From positions 1,965,501-2,029,500 of the forward strand of contig JAINUG010000174.1 in NCBI GenBank assembly GCA_029706075.1: a DNA stretch of 64,000 nt. The letters run 5' to 3'. Shown here piece after piece: positions 1-10,685 of the stretch (position 1 is its first letter; each line of letters begins with the position of its first letter). Source of the stretch: Aldrovandia affinis. Its lineage: Eukaryota > Chordata > Actinopteri > Notacanthiformes > Halosauridae. Under the pieces are notes generated by a model. That model did no database searches. It saw only the letters and a list, made by a program, of their open reading frames with translations, and was not told where the DNA came from. The position numbers were made by a program, and so were the translations under genes.

Positions 1-212
1 CGTCCTCAGCATTGTTCATCACCGGTATTGTCATTAAAAAGATTTTCAATCCGAAGCAGTAAAAGAACTCAATCGGATTGGAGCACACATTATTCACAAT
101 ATCATGATATCACTTGGGATGGAAGTGATATCAGTGATTTCCCCCCCGGAAATGAATAATAATAATATCAATTATAGGCTTAATACATATTTTAAAAAAT
201 CGTAATTATTAC

Positions 213-258
<46 letters not shown>

Positions 259-479
259 TCTACATTGAATTGGCATGTCCCTGCCCAAGCACCCCACATT
301 TTTACATTCTGTTATTTTCTCCAAGGACTACTCTAGAATTTGACTTGAGCTCAAACTGGTCTCCGGGGACCCCTGGGGCCCATAAAAAAGGAGTTTCATT
401 TCATGAAATACTGTACATATTTTGGACTTAAAATAGAACTTGTCTGGTTTACACATCCTTATATTGTGATTATTAAATA
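1..479. other. Gene-free AT-rich sequence with a (TTA)n microsatellite
   Basis: Contains an almost pure TTA trinucleotide array at about 206-258. I see no coding or RNA feature. Confidence 0.6.
206..258. repeat. (TTA)n microsatellite
   Basis: About 17 TTA/ATT units, nearly perfect after the first few bases. Confidence 0.9.
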
Positions 480-660
480 TACAGGTAACAGCCTAAATAA
501 AGGAAACACCAACCTAAAGTGTCTTCCTAGGGCATTGGGTGTCTGGAGCTCTATTGGAGGAATGCAACACAATATTTTCATGAGAAATTCCATCATTTGG
601 TGTATGGTTGATGGTGGTGGAAAATGCTGCTGTCTCAGGCAATGTATTGTGTGTTGAATA
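480..660 (-). mobile_element. Tc1-like transposon end with transposase C-terminal remnant
   Basis: A TA dinucleotide is followed by CAGGTAACAGCC and AAATAAAGGAAACACC, the terminal inverted repeat type of a common fish Tc1 family. The minus strand then reads a decayed transposase C-terminus (FPPPSTIHQMMEFL, CCIPPIELQT). The other end is absent. Its TIR matches that of the element at 32370-32838, so both belong to one family. Inactive remnant. Confidence 0.8.
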
Positions 661-779
661 AAAGCTTCAACCGTTAACCATTGGTATTGTGGTTTGGGTT
701 ATTTATTGAAGAGGCTAAACATAATTTTTTTACAATTGTTTAGAGCCCCTGCTCTAATTGTAATTATACCCTCTATTTA

Positions 780-945
780 TTTAGATTCAGTCCCCCCACG
801 AACAGGACAGCCAAAAGCCGCCCCTCTCGAACCGTCGCTCTCGGTCAGGGCCAGTCTGGCACAGTCGGGTTTCGAACCGCGGCTGTAATAGGCAGCTTGC
901 ACTCACAAACCAAGTGCTTTAGACCGCTACACTATCCGAGGCCCC
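780..945 (-). repeat. tRNA-derived SINE-like fragment
   Basis: Read on the minus strand, 867-945 resembles a tRNA body, with an A-box-like TAGTGTAGCGG and a B-box GGTTCGAAACC. There is no good acceptor-stem pairing, so it is not a tRNA gene. It differs from the SINE family at 1515 and 5980. The sequence beyond (780-866) is probably the SINE body. Confidence 0.5.
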
Positions 946-1514
946 CCTGCTCTAGTTCTTGAGTGTGAACTTCAAGGCCTCAGCTGAGCTAGGCCCAACC
1001 CCGCCGTGCGCCCCCACGCCCTGTACCGCCCAGAGCCTTTTCCCAGTATATTCGTGAGGAGCCTACTGGCAGACACAAAGCTTGGGCAATGTTTGGACAG
1101 ATGTTTACCACATCAAGGGCGGGTCACTGCTGCAGCAGTCCACACGCCTGGCAACGCGATTAAGCACTGCTTTAGTTTGGTAACCATTTGAACAGCGCCT
1201 TATGTAACCGACTCATCGCCATTGTGTCGTCAGATAGCAGGAACGTGGGCCTGTCTGAGAGCTCACAATTGCGCTGGCAACCTGTTGCTGGCGACATGAA
1301 CGCACTTGTTGGGGCACCCACGCACGAAACGAGACCGCCGTGCTCTTTGTTTCGCCTCACGTAGCTGGTAATATATATATGTAATTAATAACGTGAATAC
1401 AATGGGCCCTCGTGCAAGCAGGCCAACACGCCTTCGCTAATGTGCGCTTAATGGGGCTTTTGGGTCGCAGCCACGTTGAGTTATAGTCTTTGCCCATTCC
1501 CCTGGTTTTCAACA
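946..1514. other. Gene-free interval
   Basis: Short overlapping open frames on both strands, none recognisable. A short (AT)n run is near 1371-1381. Confidence 0.5.
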
Positions 1515-1708
1515 GGCTGGCAGTGTAGTGTAGTGGTGTAATGGTTAGGGAGCTGGGCTTGTAACTCAGAGGTTGCAGGTTCAATTGCCAGGTAGGGCAC
1601 TGCTGTTGTACCCTTGAGCAAGGTACTTAACCTGAATTGCTTCAGTAAAATATCCAGCTGTATAAATGGATTGTATGTAAAGAAATGTAAACTGTGTGAG
1701 TCGCTACT
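1515..1708 (+). repeat. tRNA-derived SINE, 3' tail decayed
   Basis: Begins GGCTGGCAGTGTAGTG, runs through a B-box-like GGTTCAATTGC and the family-specific CCCTTGAGCAAGGTACTTAA and CAGCTGTATAAATGGATTG blocks, and ends at a damaged GTCGCT tail. Same family as 5980-6213 and 20197-20426, with a small duplication (TAGTG) near the start. Confidence 0.8.
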
Positions 1709-3799
1709 TTGACAGCGCTGGGCTGGACGGACATTCAGACAGGTTGCGGAATCTGCTGGTTCTAAGGGTATTTATGATTGTTACATTGCATTCATATGCC
1801 ACCTTTCATAGACCTCAATGTGCTTTAGAGTGAAGAGGGTGGGGTTCATTGCTTTAACCAGTCACCAATGTGTTACGCCCACCTGGGTGACTCATGCCAC
1901 CCATATTTGCATTAGAATGCTCACCAGACCTCACCTGAGGTGGAGAGGTAGGATTGATTTATGCAAACTTGCGATTAAACTTGTTTTTTTGGGTAGTTTT
2001 TTTTTTAAAGCACGCCACCAGCTCCCCACATTGGGGACCCTGTTTTTTTGTTTTTGTTTTTTTTTTTCTCTTTCTTTTACAACCACAATCATTTTATAGC
2101 ACAATGTCAATTTCAGTAAAGTACTACAATTAAAGAAAAGACAATAGGGTTGTAACTATATTCCCCCAAAGACAAACATCAATAAACACAATCAACAAAA
2201 AACTAAATTAAAAAGAGACAACAATCCATAAATTACAAAGCAATACAAAAACTAAAAACAACTAAGAAAAAGATGACAAGACTGAAATGTAAAAAATTTT
2301 TTTTATGAAAATGAAAAATAAGCAAGAAAACAAACAAACAGAAAAAGAACAAAAATAAACAAACAAAAAGGAAAAAATAAAACAAGACTAAACAATAAAC
2401 TCAGGTATTATTAGATGACTGTCAAGAAGTAGATTTAGAATGAGGCCAGGTCACTGCTCCACTGCCACCACACCCCGTCCATATGGTTCCATTGACAAAC
2501 CTATAATCGTAAAAAGCTGGGAAGGCTCTGTATATGTAAATCGGTCCGCTGCTTCTACCTGCGGGTCAGCATCGCGCACGGAGGAACAAGCGATGACGTT
2601 CCTGTTGACATTCCCCGCAGGCCCCGCGAGAGGACAGTGAATCAGTGAATCACCATTGACCACCATTGATGTGCCTCTGCCCATCTGGGACTATAGCCGT
2701 CAGGAAAATACATCCGCAAATGTGTTTGCATCACGTGGCTAATTTGAGATGACGGACTTATCATTCAGGAACCGGCTAACGGTGGAATTCAATAACTCCG
2801 GTGGAGTTCAATACTCTCAAATAATATCATAAATCATTCATTTTCATTTATGTACAAAGTTTACCTAGCACATGCTGTTGGTAAATTTGGTAAATTTGCT
2901 CTTTGAGCAACTTTGACTTCACTGCACAGTTGTAGCATTTCCTGTTCGAGTGGGTGAATGACACTTCTGTCACTGAAGCCCATGCCCCCTGCCCCCAAAA
3001 CCTCCCCAAAAAAACAGCTGTGGAGCATTTCTTAGGTGGTATGGTGGCAGCTGACATTTTCTGAGCTGGAAGTCCTGTCACCACAACCCTCTCCTTGCAT
3101 GCGCTTCACAGCCCTGTCTTCGTGTGCGCCTGTCGTTGCCCCGTGAGGACAAGCCCTTGACTGTGAAAACTTTGAACAATTGAGCCTTCAGCGAAAGCAC
3201 TTGAGATGAAACAAGGCAGCCATGTCGCGGTTCACGGCTGAGTGCGTTTTAAGAACTCTCTTCAGACAGCGTTGAGTGACAGGCAGAACTGACAAAGCAG
3301 CCTATTCCGTATTGGCATTACAGCTGGTGTCCATTTACTCTGAGCTTAATTTTCTGTGATAGTAATCGATAACTCCCCAAGGGGAGTGAGGCTCCATTTG
3401 CCTAAACTGTTTCAGATCATTGACATGGGTCATAAAAGTCAATACATAACTCTGCAGCATTACATTACAGGCCCGAATTGGACTAATCTAGGCCACAGCA
3501 GTAAATCAGATCTACTTGTGATATTTGAAAGCATTATTGTACACAGTCCATTCAGGACACAAGAAGCATGGAGGGAAACGTAAACGTAATCGATAGACCC
3601 TTTGGCGTTTAGTAATAACATCCTTGAATGTGATCGATTACTTATTGTATATCTTTTGAAGAATAAATTAAAGAACAACCGTACTGTATGTGGTGGACAC
3701 AAAAATGGTTCAAAAGCATCTTACAATCCAATTCTCACATTTTCCGTTGTGAAATCCATCCACATGTGTATCCATCTTGTTGTCCACATCCCCTGTTTA
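1709..3799. other. Gene-free interval
   Basis: AT-rich, with poly-T and A-rich low-complexity sequence at about 1983-2400. I recognise no exon or RNA gene. Confidence 0.5.
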
Positions 3800-4140
3800 C
3801 TTTAAAAGACAACCTTAAGACTGATAAACTTCTGCAAATGGCTGGAATTGCAATTGTGGACAGAATCAATGTAACTGTATTGATAATGGTCTTTAAATCT
3901 GTGTGTCATATTGCCCCACCAACAAAACTATTTTTGGGCCTCACCGCCTGCCCTTAACAGCCGCACAAGGTCAGCAACTAAGGCTTATGAGAAGTGGGAT
4001 CAACATCTCCTGAAAATCCCTATGGCCAGAATTGCTGCATTTAAAGGCAGCCTACAGTACTATGGAGCCACTATTTGGAATCAGCTAGACATGTCTACCT
4101 GGAATTTACCCAGAACTCCCTGGAAAACAGTATTATTACT
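3800..4140 (+). pseudogene. LINE reverse-transcriptase C-terminal remnant
   Basis: Two frames carry one decayed protein: AGIAIVDRINVTVLIMVFKS and HIAPPTK in the first, then RTRSATKAYEKWD, IPMARIAAFKGSLQYYGA and TIWNQL in the second. The pattern (late ORF2 with HxIAPx, RTRSA, then FKGSLQYYGAxIWN) is typical of the C-terminal end of fish non-LTR retrotransposon ORF2. At least one frameshift (near 3950) and missing upstream domains make it dead. The clade is uncertain. Confidence 0.6.
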
Positions 4141-4529
4141 GAGTGGGCTATCCTGGTGAAATATAGTGCAAGAGTATTTCCCACAGTGTATGTACTTATT
4201 AACAGTTATTCAGCTACTAGCTAAATTGAGTTGCCATGTGTCTGATAGTCAGCTACAATAACTAGATAGCTTCTGCTGCATATCAGATGGGTTGAATGAC
4301 TTCTCAACAGTTCTAGCAAGTAGTCCCAGAGACAATTTCCATTGAGCAAATTTGCATTATAGACAGCCATGTTTGCCACCTATGACATCACACCCACAAT
4401 TATTTTCCATTTGATTTTAAACAGAGTAAGCTCAGAATTGTAGAACTGTTGTATTTTACGTGAATGTAAAGCTAAGTGTGTGTGTGTGTTAGCAAATCTA
4501 AAATGCTATTTTGAGGTGAATTGTATTGC

Positions 4530-4744
4530 CGGCGGCACGGTGGTGCAGTGGCTGCCATGTGAAATGTTATGGGGGGAGGATGTTCTCCCCGTGTGACTCA
4601 CGGTTTCCTTTCAAAGTGTAGGCTTGAGTCTAAATTGCCCATAGGTATGAGTGTGTGAGTGAATGGTGTGTTGCCCTGTGATGGACTTCAGGGTGTAGTA
4701 CTCTATGATAATAGCGGCTTAGACAATGGATGGATGGATGGATG
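4530..4744 (+). repeat. GGCGGCACGGTGG...(GGAT)n interspersed repeat
   Basis: Starts GGCGGCACGGTGGTGCAGTGG, contains GTTCTCCCCGTGT, CTAAATTGCCCATAGG and GTTGCCCTGTGATGGACT, and ends in AGACAATGGATGGATGGATG. This is a well-known kind of interspersed repeat in fish genomes, here with internal deletions. The class is uncertain (short non-LTR or SINE-like). Confidence 0.7.
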
Positions 4745-5641
4745 TTTGCTGCCTTGAAAATCAAAATAAAGTGTCTTGAAAATTGTTCAGTTAGCACTCA
4801 GAATACATTGTTTAGCCTTAATCAAAATAAACGAAATTGTCAGTTAGTCAGAATACATTGTTTTACTAAGGTGACTACCTCCCTGATATTTATGCTCTTG
4901 AGAAAATGAGACAGCCCGATGTTCTGGAAATTAATTACATATCTTCAGCCTCAGACAGCGCGCAGCACAAAGGCCGCTTCACAGCCATGACTAAGACCAA
5001 TTAGGAGATTTTCACACCTACTTTACGGATTAAGATTAATAGATTCCTGTTCACATAGCTTATGTAACATCTTTGTTTTCCGGCACAGTGTGTTTTCCAG
5101 CCATAGAAACGTCTCCGTAGAAGAAAATAATGGATATTGAAAAAAATGCATTCTTTTTAAAAGAAAGTCGCACAGTATTATATACACAATTTCTTTCAGA
5201 CGCATTTAGTGAAAGGCCGGCCACAAGCAGCATTTTTCTCCTGATAAAATAAATAACCTTGCTCAACACCACAGGGATCATGATTCTCCGGATTTTTTCG
5301 GCACTTTTCTTATTATTGCCATTCTTGACTGTGCTCGTCCCAGGCCTCTTAGCATGATTTATAGGTAGGCTGATTAAAACTGTGAACTGCAGCCGTAAAC
5401 TGTGAAAGACCTGCAGGCGTATCCCAGTGCAAGGACTGACAGGAGTTGTAATAAGTTGCATTTCATCTGAACAAAGAAGCAACTGTGCTTGCATTTTAAC
5501 ATCAAACAGGATTTAATGTGTTGGAATTTTAAGATAAGTATAATGGTGATGTCACCTTTGGGAACTTTTACAGAATGCTAAATCAGAATGCTAGTTAAAA
5601 TCCCTTGAACAGGGACATCACCGATTGCATCAGTAGGTCGC
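4745..5641. other. Gene-free interval
   Basis: AT-rich. A 144-codon minus-strand open frame (5060-5494) has no recognisable domain and overlaps another open frame; treated as chance. Confidence 0.5.
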
Positions 5642-5815
5642 GTTAGCTGGTAGAGTGGTGTGGTGTGAGTATCCAGAAGGTTGTTGGCTTGATTCCCAGG
5701 TCGGGCATTTCGGTTGCCCCTTTGAGAAAGTTGCTAAACTTGAAATGCTTTAGAAGCATCAAGCTGTGAAATGTACAGTAAGTTATGCTTGTGAAGATGC
5801 TTGTTATGCAAATCA
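5642..5815 (+). repeat. Old, diverged tRNA-SINE copy
   Basis: GTTAGCTGGTAGAGTGGTG, a B-box-like GCTTGATTCCC, then CCCTTTGAGAAAGTTGCTAAACTTGAAATGC, which parallels the CCCTTGAGCAAGGTACTTAA region of the intact family. Much more mutated than its neighbour 340 bp downstream. Confidence 0.6.
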
Positions 5816-5979
5816 GTAATATCATATCTATGCTCCACAGATAGGAAAAGATTATGATTTACATGGAGGCTATTTATTCACCTCTTAGTGTAATTACTGT
5901 CAAGGATTACCTGCATTGAGCACAAATTTGCTGTCCTTTTTCAGTTCAAACCATTTAAAATGAATTGCTCTCTTGTCTA

Positions 5980-6213
5980 GGCTGGCAGTGTAGTGTAATG
6001 GTTAGGGAGCTGGGCTTGAAACTCAGAGGTTGCAGGTTCAATTCCCAGGTGGGGGCACTGCTGTTGTACCCTTGAGCAAGGTACTTAACCTGAATTGCTT
6101 CAGTAAAAATATCCAGCTGTATAAATGGATTGTATGCACAGAAATGTAAACTGTGTAAGTCGCTCTGGATAAGAGCGTCTGCTAAATGCCTAAAATGTAA
6201 AAATGTAAAAAAT
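5980..6213 (+). repeat. Near-complete tRNA-derived SINE with LINE-type 3' tail
   Basis: tRNA-like head (GGCTGGCAGTGTAGTG ... GGTTCAATTCCC), a body with CCCTTGAGCAAGGTACTTAA, and the tail GTCGCTCTGGATAAGAGCG, TCTGCTAAATGCC, then (AAAATGT)n. This is the best copy in the window. The tail closely matches the 3' end of the LINE at 57064, so it probably borrows that LINE's machinery. Confidence 0.88.
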
Positions 6214-6839
6214 GTGTCACAGTGTATTCAAATGCAATGTCATGGAACATGACTATGTAGAACAAGACATCACAGTCCAGATACTGAGAACAGCAAAAAT
6301 CCATGCATCTTGCGGTTATGGAAGTTTGGATATGCCACTAATCTGAACATAAGAGAGTTCTGTCCTCGTTCCTTAGCAAAAGTGTGTGGTTTCTGACGAT
6401 CCAGAACATACCCAAAACATTCAGAAAATACCCGTGAAAGTGCTGCATATGGACTGCATCCCACTCTTCTGTGTCGTCTGGAATAATACTTAACAATAAT
6501 CAGAAACCAAAGGCCTGATACTTTGGGCTCATTTTGAAAAATAACAGCCCAGCAATAATGAATAACAGCCCAGCAATAATGTCACGCGTCCACTAAACTA
6601 CACCAAATAATAACCCTTATTGACTTCATATATTTTTCTAATGGTTTCTAGCCGAGTTATATGTGTTTGAACCAATGTCCCATCTCCAAAAAGACACGAA
6701 GAAAACCTAATGTTAAAAAAAAACGCTCTTTAAGAAAAGTGATGGCACAAAGCGCAACAACTGTGTTTGACTATTGCAACATTCCAGTGTTCAGCATCTG
6801 GTCCCATATACGTACCTCCTGCGTTCACACACAGGAAGC
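6214..6839. other. Gene-free interval with a short tandem duplication
   Basis: A 21-bp unit (AATAACAGCCCAGCAATAATG) occurs twice in tandem at about 6539-6580. Otherwise unremarkable AT-rich sequence. Confidence 0.5.
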
Positions 6840-7219
6840 CTCCATTAAGGGGCCGAGACCCACGGCCGGGGGCTAAGTATGCTCACGGTGTCGGTATTGG
6901 CGATCGCAGCCAGAAGCCCTCGGCCACACAGGCCGCTGCTGTGCTTAGGAACGGGCCTGTTTCCAGAGGGACTCTGCTCGTTCGTCTTTCTGTACTTTAA
7001 GAGTGAGGCAGAGCGAGAGAGAGAGAGAGGGGTGGGGGAAACAATACTGGACAGTGAAAGCATCCCAGTTTCTCGAACCTCCTCCCCTTTGGCGCGGATG
7101 GGACGGGATGGGACAGGAGCCACTCTCTGACCTCCCTACTTCTCCAGCCTGCCCAGACTGCGCTCCGGCGACTAGCTGCCCCGTCCCTGACATCCCGTGG
7201 CCCGAAAACCGAGGGCGCC
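6840..7219 (+). promoter_or_regulatory. GC-rich putative TATA-less promoter and leader for the upstream exon
   Basis: This stretch is markedly richer in G, C and CpG than the surrounding AT-rich DNA and leads straight into the exon at 7220. I see no TATA box. A short GAGAGA tract lies at about 7014-7029. In the frame of the 7220 ATG there are stops at 6998-7000 and 7004-7006 and another near 7054, so the ATG is the first usable start. Promoter activity is inferred from composition and position only. Confidence 0.4.
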
Positions 7220-7269
7220 ATGAGCTACCAGCCTCCTTACTCGCCCAGTCTGTTCAAGAGGAGGGACCG
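7220..7269 (+). CDS. Candidate alternative first coding exon of tsc22d3
   Basis: An ATG with G at -3 (ggcgccATGA) opens a 50-nt frame, MSYQPPYSPSLFKRRD plus two bases, ending at the strong donor CCG|GTAAGT. The leftover phase is exactly what tsc22d3 exon 2 needs, so joining 7269 to 15796 would read R then ASGASVVAIDNK. Unspliced, the frame stops two codons later. I do not recognise the peptide. It could instead be the first exon of an unrelated + strand gene, or an internal exon using an acceptor-like ctacttctccag just upstream (ending at 7142). Phase agreement alone has a one-in-three chance. The GC-rich surroundings and clean donor raise confidence moderately. Confidence 0.45.
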
Positions 7270-8011
7270 GTAAGTGCCTTGCAGCTCAGGTCGGACAGGA
7301 GGGTTTCGCAATCGCACCGACGTGTGGCTGGTGACGGATCAGCGCATAGACGCGGTGAAGCAAAATGTAGTTAATGGAAGGCAGGCACAAGTTTGTTTTC
7401 ATTTTAAAAGTCTGATGATGAGAACAATGAATATTTCCCCTTCAGTGACTGCACCTTGCTACTTTCGACTTAGTAGGGAAGTCAGTTCAGTTTGCAATTA
7501 ACATATTTTGGGCTCTTCCCTGTCAAAGTTAAATAACTTCAGGGTAATGAAGGTATATCCTTTCCTTCTCACCGCAAGTGAATGCCAGCGCCAGGCTTAA
7601 GCAGCCCACGAATGCATCAAATATCAGATGACTTTTTAAACTTGTTCGATGCATGAGTTGAATATATTTATTTTTTATTTGTGTTTTATTGTGTACAATG
7701 ATAAGAACGCTTTCAACTGCAGGCCAGGTTACAGTTTTTTACAGGTTGAAGGAGTTGTCTCAATTGTTGTGTTGTTGTGCTTCGCGTGGACATTGAAAGG
7801 GCGTGCCGTAGTACATTCCTGAAGCTCTTAAAAGTTTAATTGTGAATTGTCGGGGGGGGGGGTGGTTAAATTTAGACACACATATAACAATCTGTTTGTT
7901 TACAACATGTTTGTTAGGTGAAAACACATTAGATATCTGGAGTCATGTGCTATAATGCATCGAGTGGATGGCGAAACGTCGGCCATATACTGTAGCCTCT
8001 CAGTCGTGATG

Positions 8012-8039
8012 AGGGCAGGGCAGGGCAGGGCAGGGCAGG
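8012..8039. repeat. (GGGCA)n short tandem repeat
   Basis: Five to six GGGCA units. The regular G3 tracts with 2-nt loops could form a G-quadruplex on the + strand. Confidence 0.85.
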
Positions 8040-8664
8040 TAGTATTATATTTCAATAAAAACATACCTGATACCCGTGGTGCAACAGACGACTCAGACTA
8101 ACGAAGAACAGGAATTCTTATGGAAGGCGTTGGGTTCTTGTGGAAGGCGCCTATGGAAGGCGTTTTCATACAAACTGCGGGTAAATATTTACAGTGGATG
8201 TGAAAGGTCTCTAGATATTATGGGAACCGTCCGCTTTTTTTCAGGAAGTTCATTTCCTCTTATGCCTTGTGTCATATGTGACTGTGCTTAAATTAACCTT
8301 ATCGCAAAATGCGAAGAACAACAAAAACCCCATAAGCATTCGACTATGTTACTCTTTATTCTTTACAACGGTGGTTTCTTTCAGGCCTGAAGTTGTATGG
8401 TAGTGTTTGTTCTGTACAGGTCATGAAATGAAGCACGTTCCTGACATTTGTCTCTTGTGGACCGCAGCTGAATTGTGTGTCGTTGGTGAGTGACTGTGGG
8501 TTGTGTCAGAGATGTCTCTCCTTCAGCTCCCGTGAGAGGCAGTGATGTGTGGAATCAGTCTCCCTCCACTGTCTGCTCCAACCGGAGACTTGTATCTTTG
8601 TGATGTTTGCAATTGACTAGCAGTTAACCGAGCTCATGGACGAGTATAAACAATGCTATTTAAA

Positions 8665-8760
8665 CACACACATGTACAGCAGTACAGTACACACACACAC
8701 ACACACACAGCATGCACACAATGCATACAGCACATCACACACATATACAGCACACACACC
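8665..8760. repeat. CA-rich simple sequence
   Basis: (CA)n at about 8688-8708 within wider imperfect ACACAC sequence. Confidence 0.8.
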
Positions 8761-10463
8761 ACTGAAAGACAAACACAAAACTTGATCTCATTTGAAGTAC
8801 ATGATAATCACTTTCGTGCATAAGGTTTCACTGTAGACATTTTGTTTTAAGATGCAGTCTGTCTTCCACAGCTAAGCTAATGGCTCTAAAGGTCTGGGCA
8901 GTTTGAGTTTCCTCCAAGCTGCCGAGGACAGTTTACAAAGGGCGGATTTTTTTCCCCTGGCTCCTACGTACGGAAAGATGAGAATACTGAAGAGGGGGAG
9001 ACCGGCTGTAAACACTGCTGGGCCTGGGAGCCTGTTAGGTCTCCTGGGAGTTTGAGGACACCTGATGATAGCTAGGCTGAACCGGGCCCAAGAGCACAGC
9101 CAAGCCCCGGCACACACAAAGCCGCTCTTTATCATAAATCACGGCCCAACAAGACCCTTTTGTGCGGGACGGTGTCCTGCCAGCTCCTGTGACAGACCGG
9201 CCTCTGTTGGACCGAGCGCGACGGAGATGGGCGCCGATGGTCATAGCGTCGCGATTCCCAACAACTGACCCCGTCCCTTTCACGCCATTCCTCTTCCCGC
9301 TCACACAATCACTGACCAGAACTTCTGGAGCAGAAACCAACAGCTGAACTTTAAAATGTAGAGGGTCTCCTTCCACAGAGTTTTGGGTGACAGTCAACCC
9401 ATGGGGATCGTGATGGTGCTGTTGTGAACCTTGCTACCCGGAGACTATCGCACTAAGTTCTTAACAGACTCCCGCATACCACTCGCCTGAGTGTGTACAC
9501 TTTCCATTCATATGAGTGAATATATTCCTAAAGTCATGTCAGTTGAGTGTCCTGTTCATGATGCAACAGCATTGCAGAACTTGCAGAGATTTTTAAATGG
9601 CATCTTTCTTGTTACAAGTCAGATTTCCAATTCGTAGTTTCTGGGACACACTGTATTGTGAGTGCACACAATAATAATATATGAAATGATATGAAGGTGG
9701 CTAATGAAGTGGGCAACAAACCAGAGCCGTGTTTCATTCTGGTGGCTGCATTGGTCATACTGACTTACAGGAAGGCGATTAGCCATTAGTCAGTGAGTCA
9801 CTGTGTCCCGCTGGGTGTTACATTAACAGAGTGGAGACAGGGGACCCCTAGTCCCTTCCGCTGCCTTGACTCAAAATTGAATCGGGCAGCTGTACAACAC
9901 GGGATGAAATCAAGGTGGACAGGTACCACAAACCTTAATGTGTGTTCAGTGCTTTCCCTTAAATCTCATTAGTGTAGCGCAACATGCAGCCCTTCCCCAG
10001 CATTGTTTCTGAAACCAAACGCACTGAAGATATTAACCGATAACCGAAATAAAGTTGTGCACAAGGCAACTTTCACTAATAAGGTCCATTTCTATTCAGT
10101 TCTGTAAACAGGGCAGAAAGCGCTACCCCTTAACTCTAGACACATATACACCACTCCTTGAGCATGTTTCCCTCCCTTGAGCAAGAATCTTACCTTTTTG
10201 TCAGCATAGTTTTGGAGTGGCCACCATGCAGATCCACAAGTCTTATCAGAAGATGAAGGGTTAATCTAATCATATGCGTTTGATATCAGAACATGTTAGC
10301 AAGGAGTTAGCATTGCAACAGGACAACACAGATATTTTCACAAGGATTCGAAAGTTGTAGTGATTCTATAACAGATCCCTTGGGTTTACTTCCTCTGGTG
10401 GGAGATACTGATAATATAATAATAATAATAATATAAGCCATTTCGGATTTTATCCCGACTTAC

Positions 10464-10685
10464 ATTTGAATCAATCAGTCAAATTAGTTCATGCAACCTA
10501 GGCCAGGGTCGGCAACCCATAACACTCAAAGAGCCAGAGTCCGGAAAAGAAAACAGTGGCAGACGTTTGTGTGTAATTTTAGCCGATTAGATACTTATTA
10601 TTTATTTTGCTCAGGACATGTTTGATTGTGGGATGAATGAAATGGTGGAATGGCTATTTGAATCAACAGTCAAATTAGTTCATGC
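10464..10685. repeat. 30-bp direct repeats bracketing a possible hAT-type insertion
   Basis: A 31-bp sequence at 10464-10494 (starting ATTTGAATCAATCAG) recurs at 10656-10685 with a single deletion. Between them, CCAGGGTCGGCAACCCATAA resembles a hAT-type terminal sequence. The repeats are too long for a hAT target duplication, so a local duplication is also possible. Confidence 0.45.

Noticed and set aside
867..945. Possible tRNA gene on the minus strand
   Set aside because: A- and B-box-like sequence is present, but no proper acceptor stem pairing is seen; better explained as a SINE head.
5060..5494. 144-codon minus-strand open frame
   Set aside because: No domain, low-complexity flanks, overlapping alternative frame; consistent with chance.
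6845..7374. Several overlapping open frames on both strands around the upstream exon
   Set aside because: Stop-poor because of GC-rich DNA and GA repeats. Only the short 7220-7269 frame has a good donor and matching phase.
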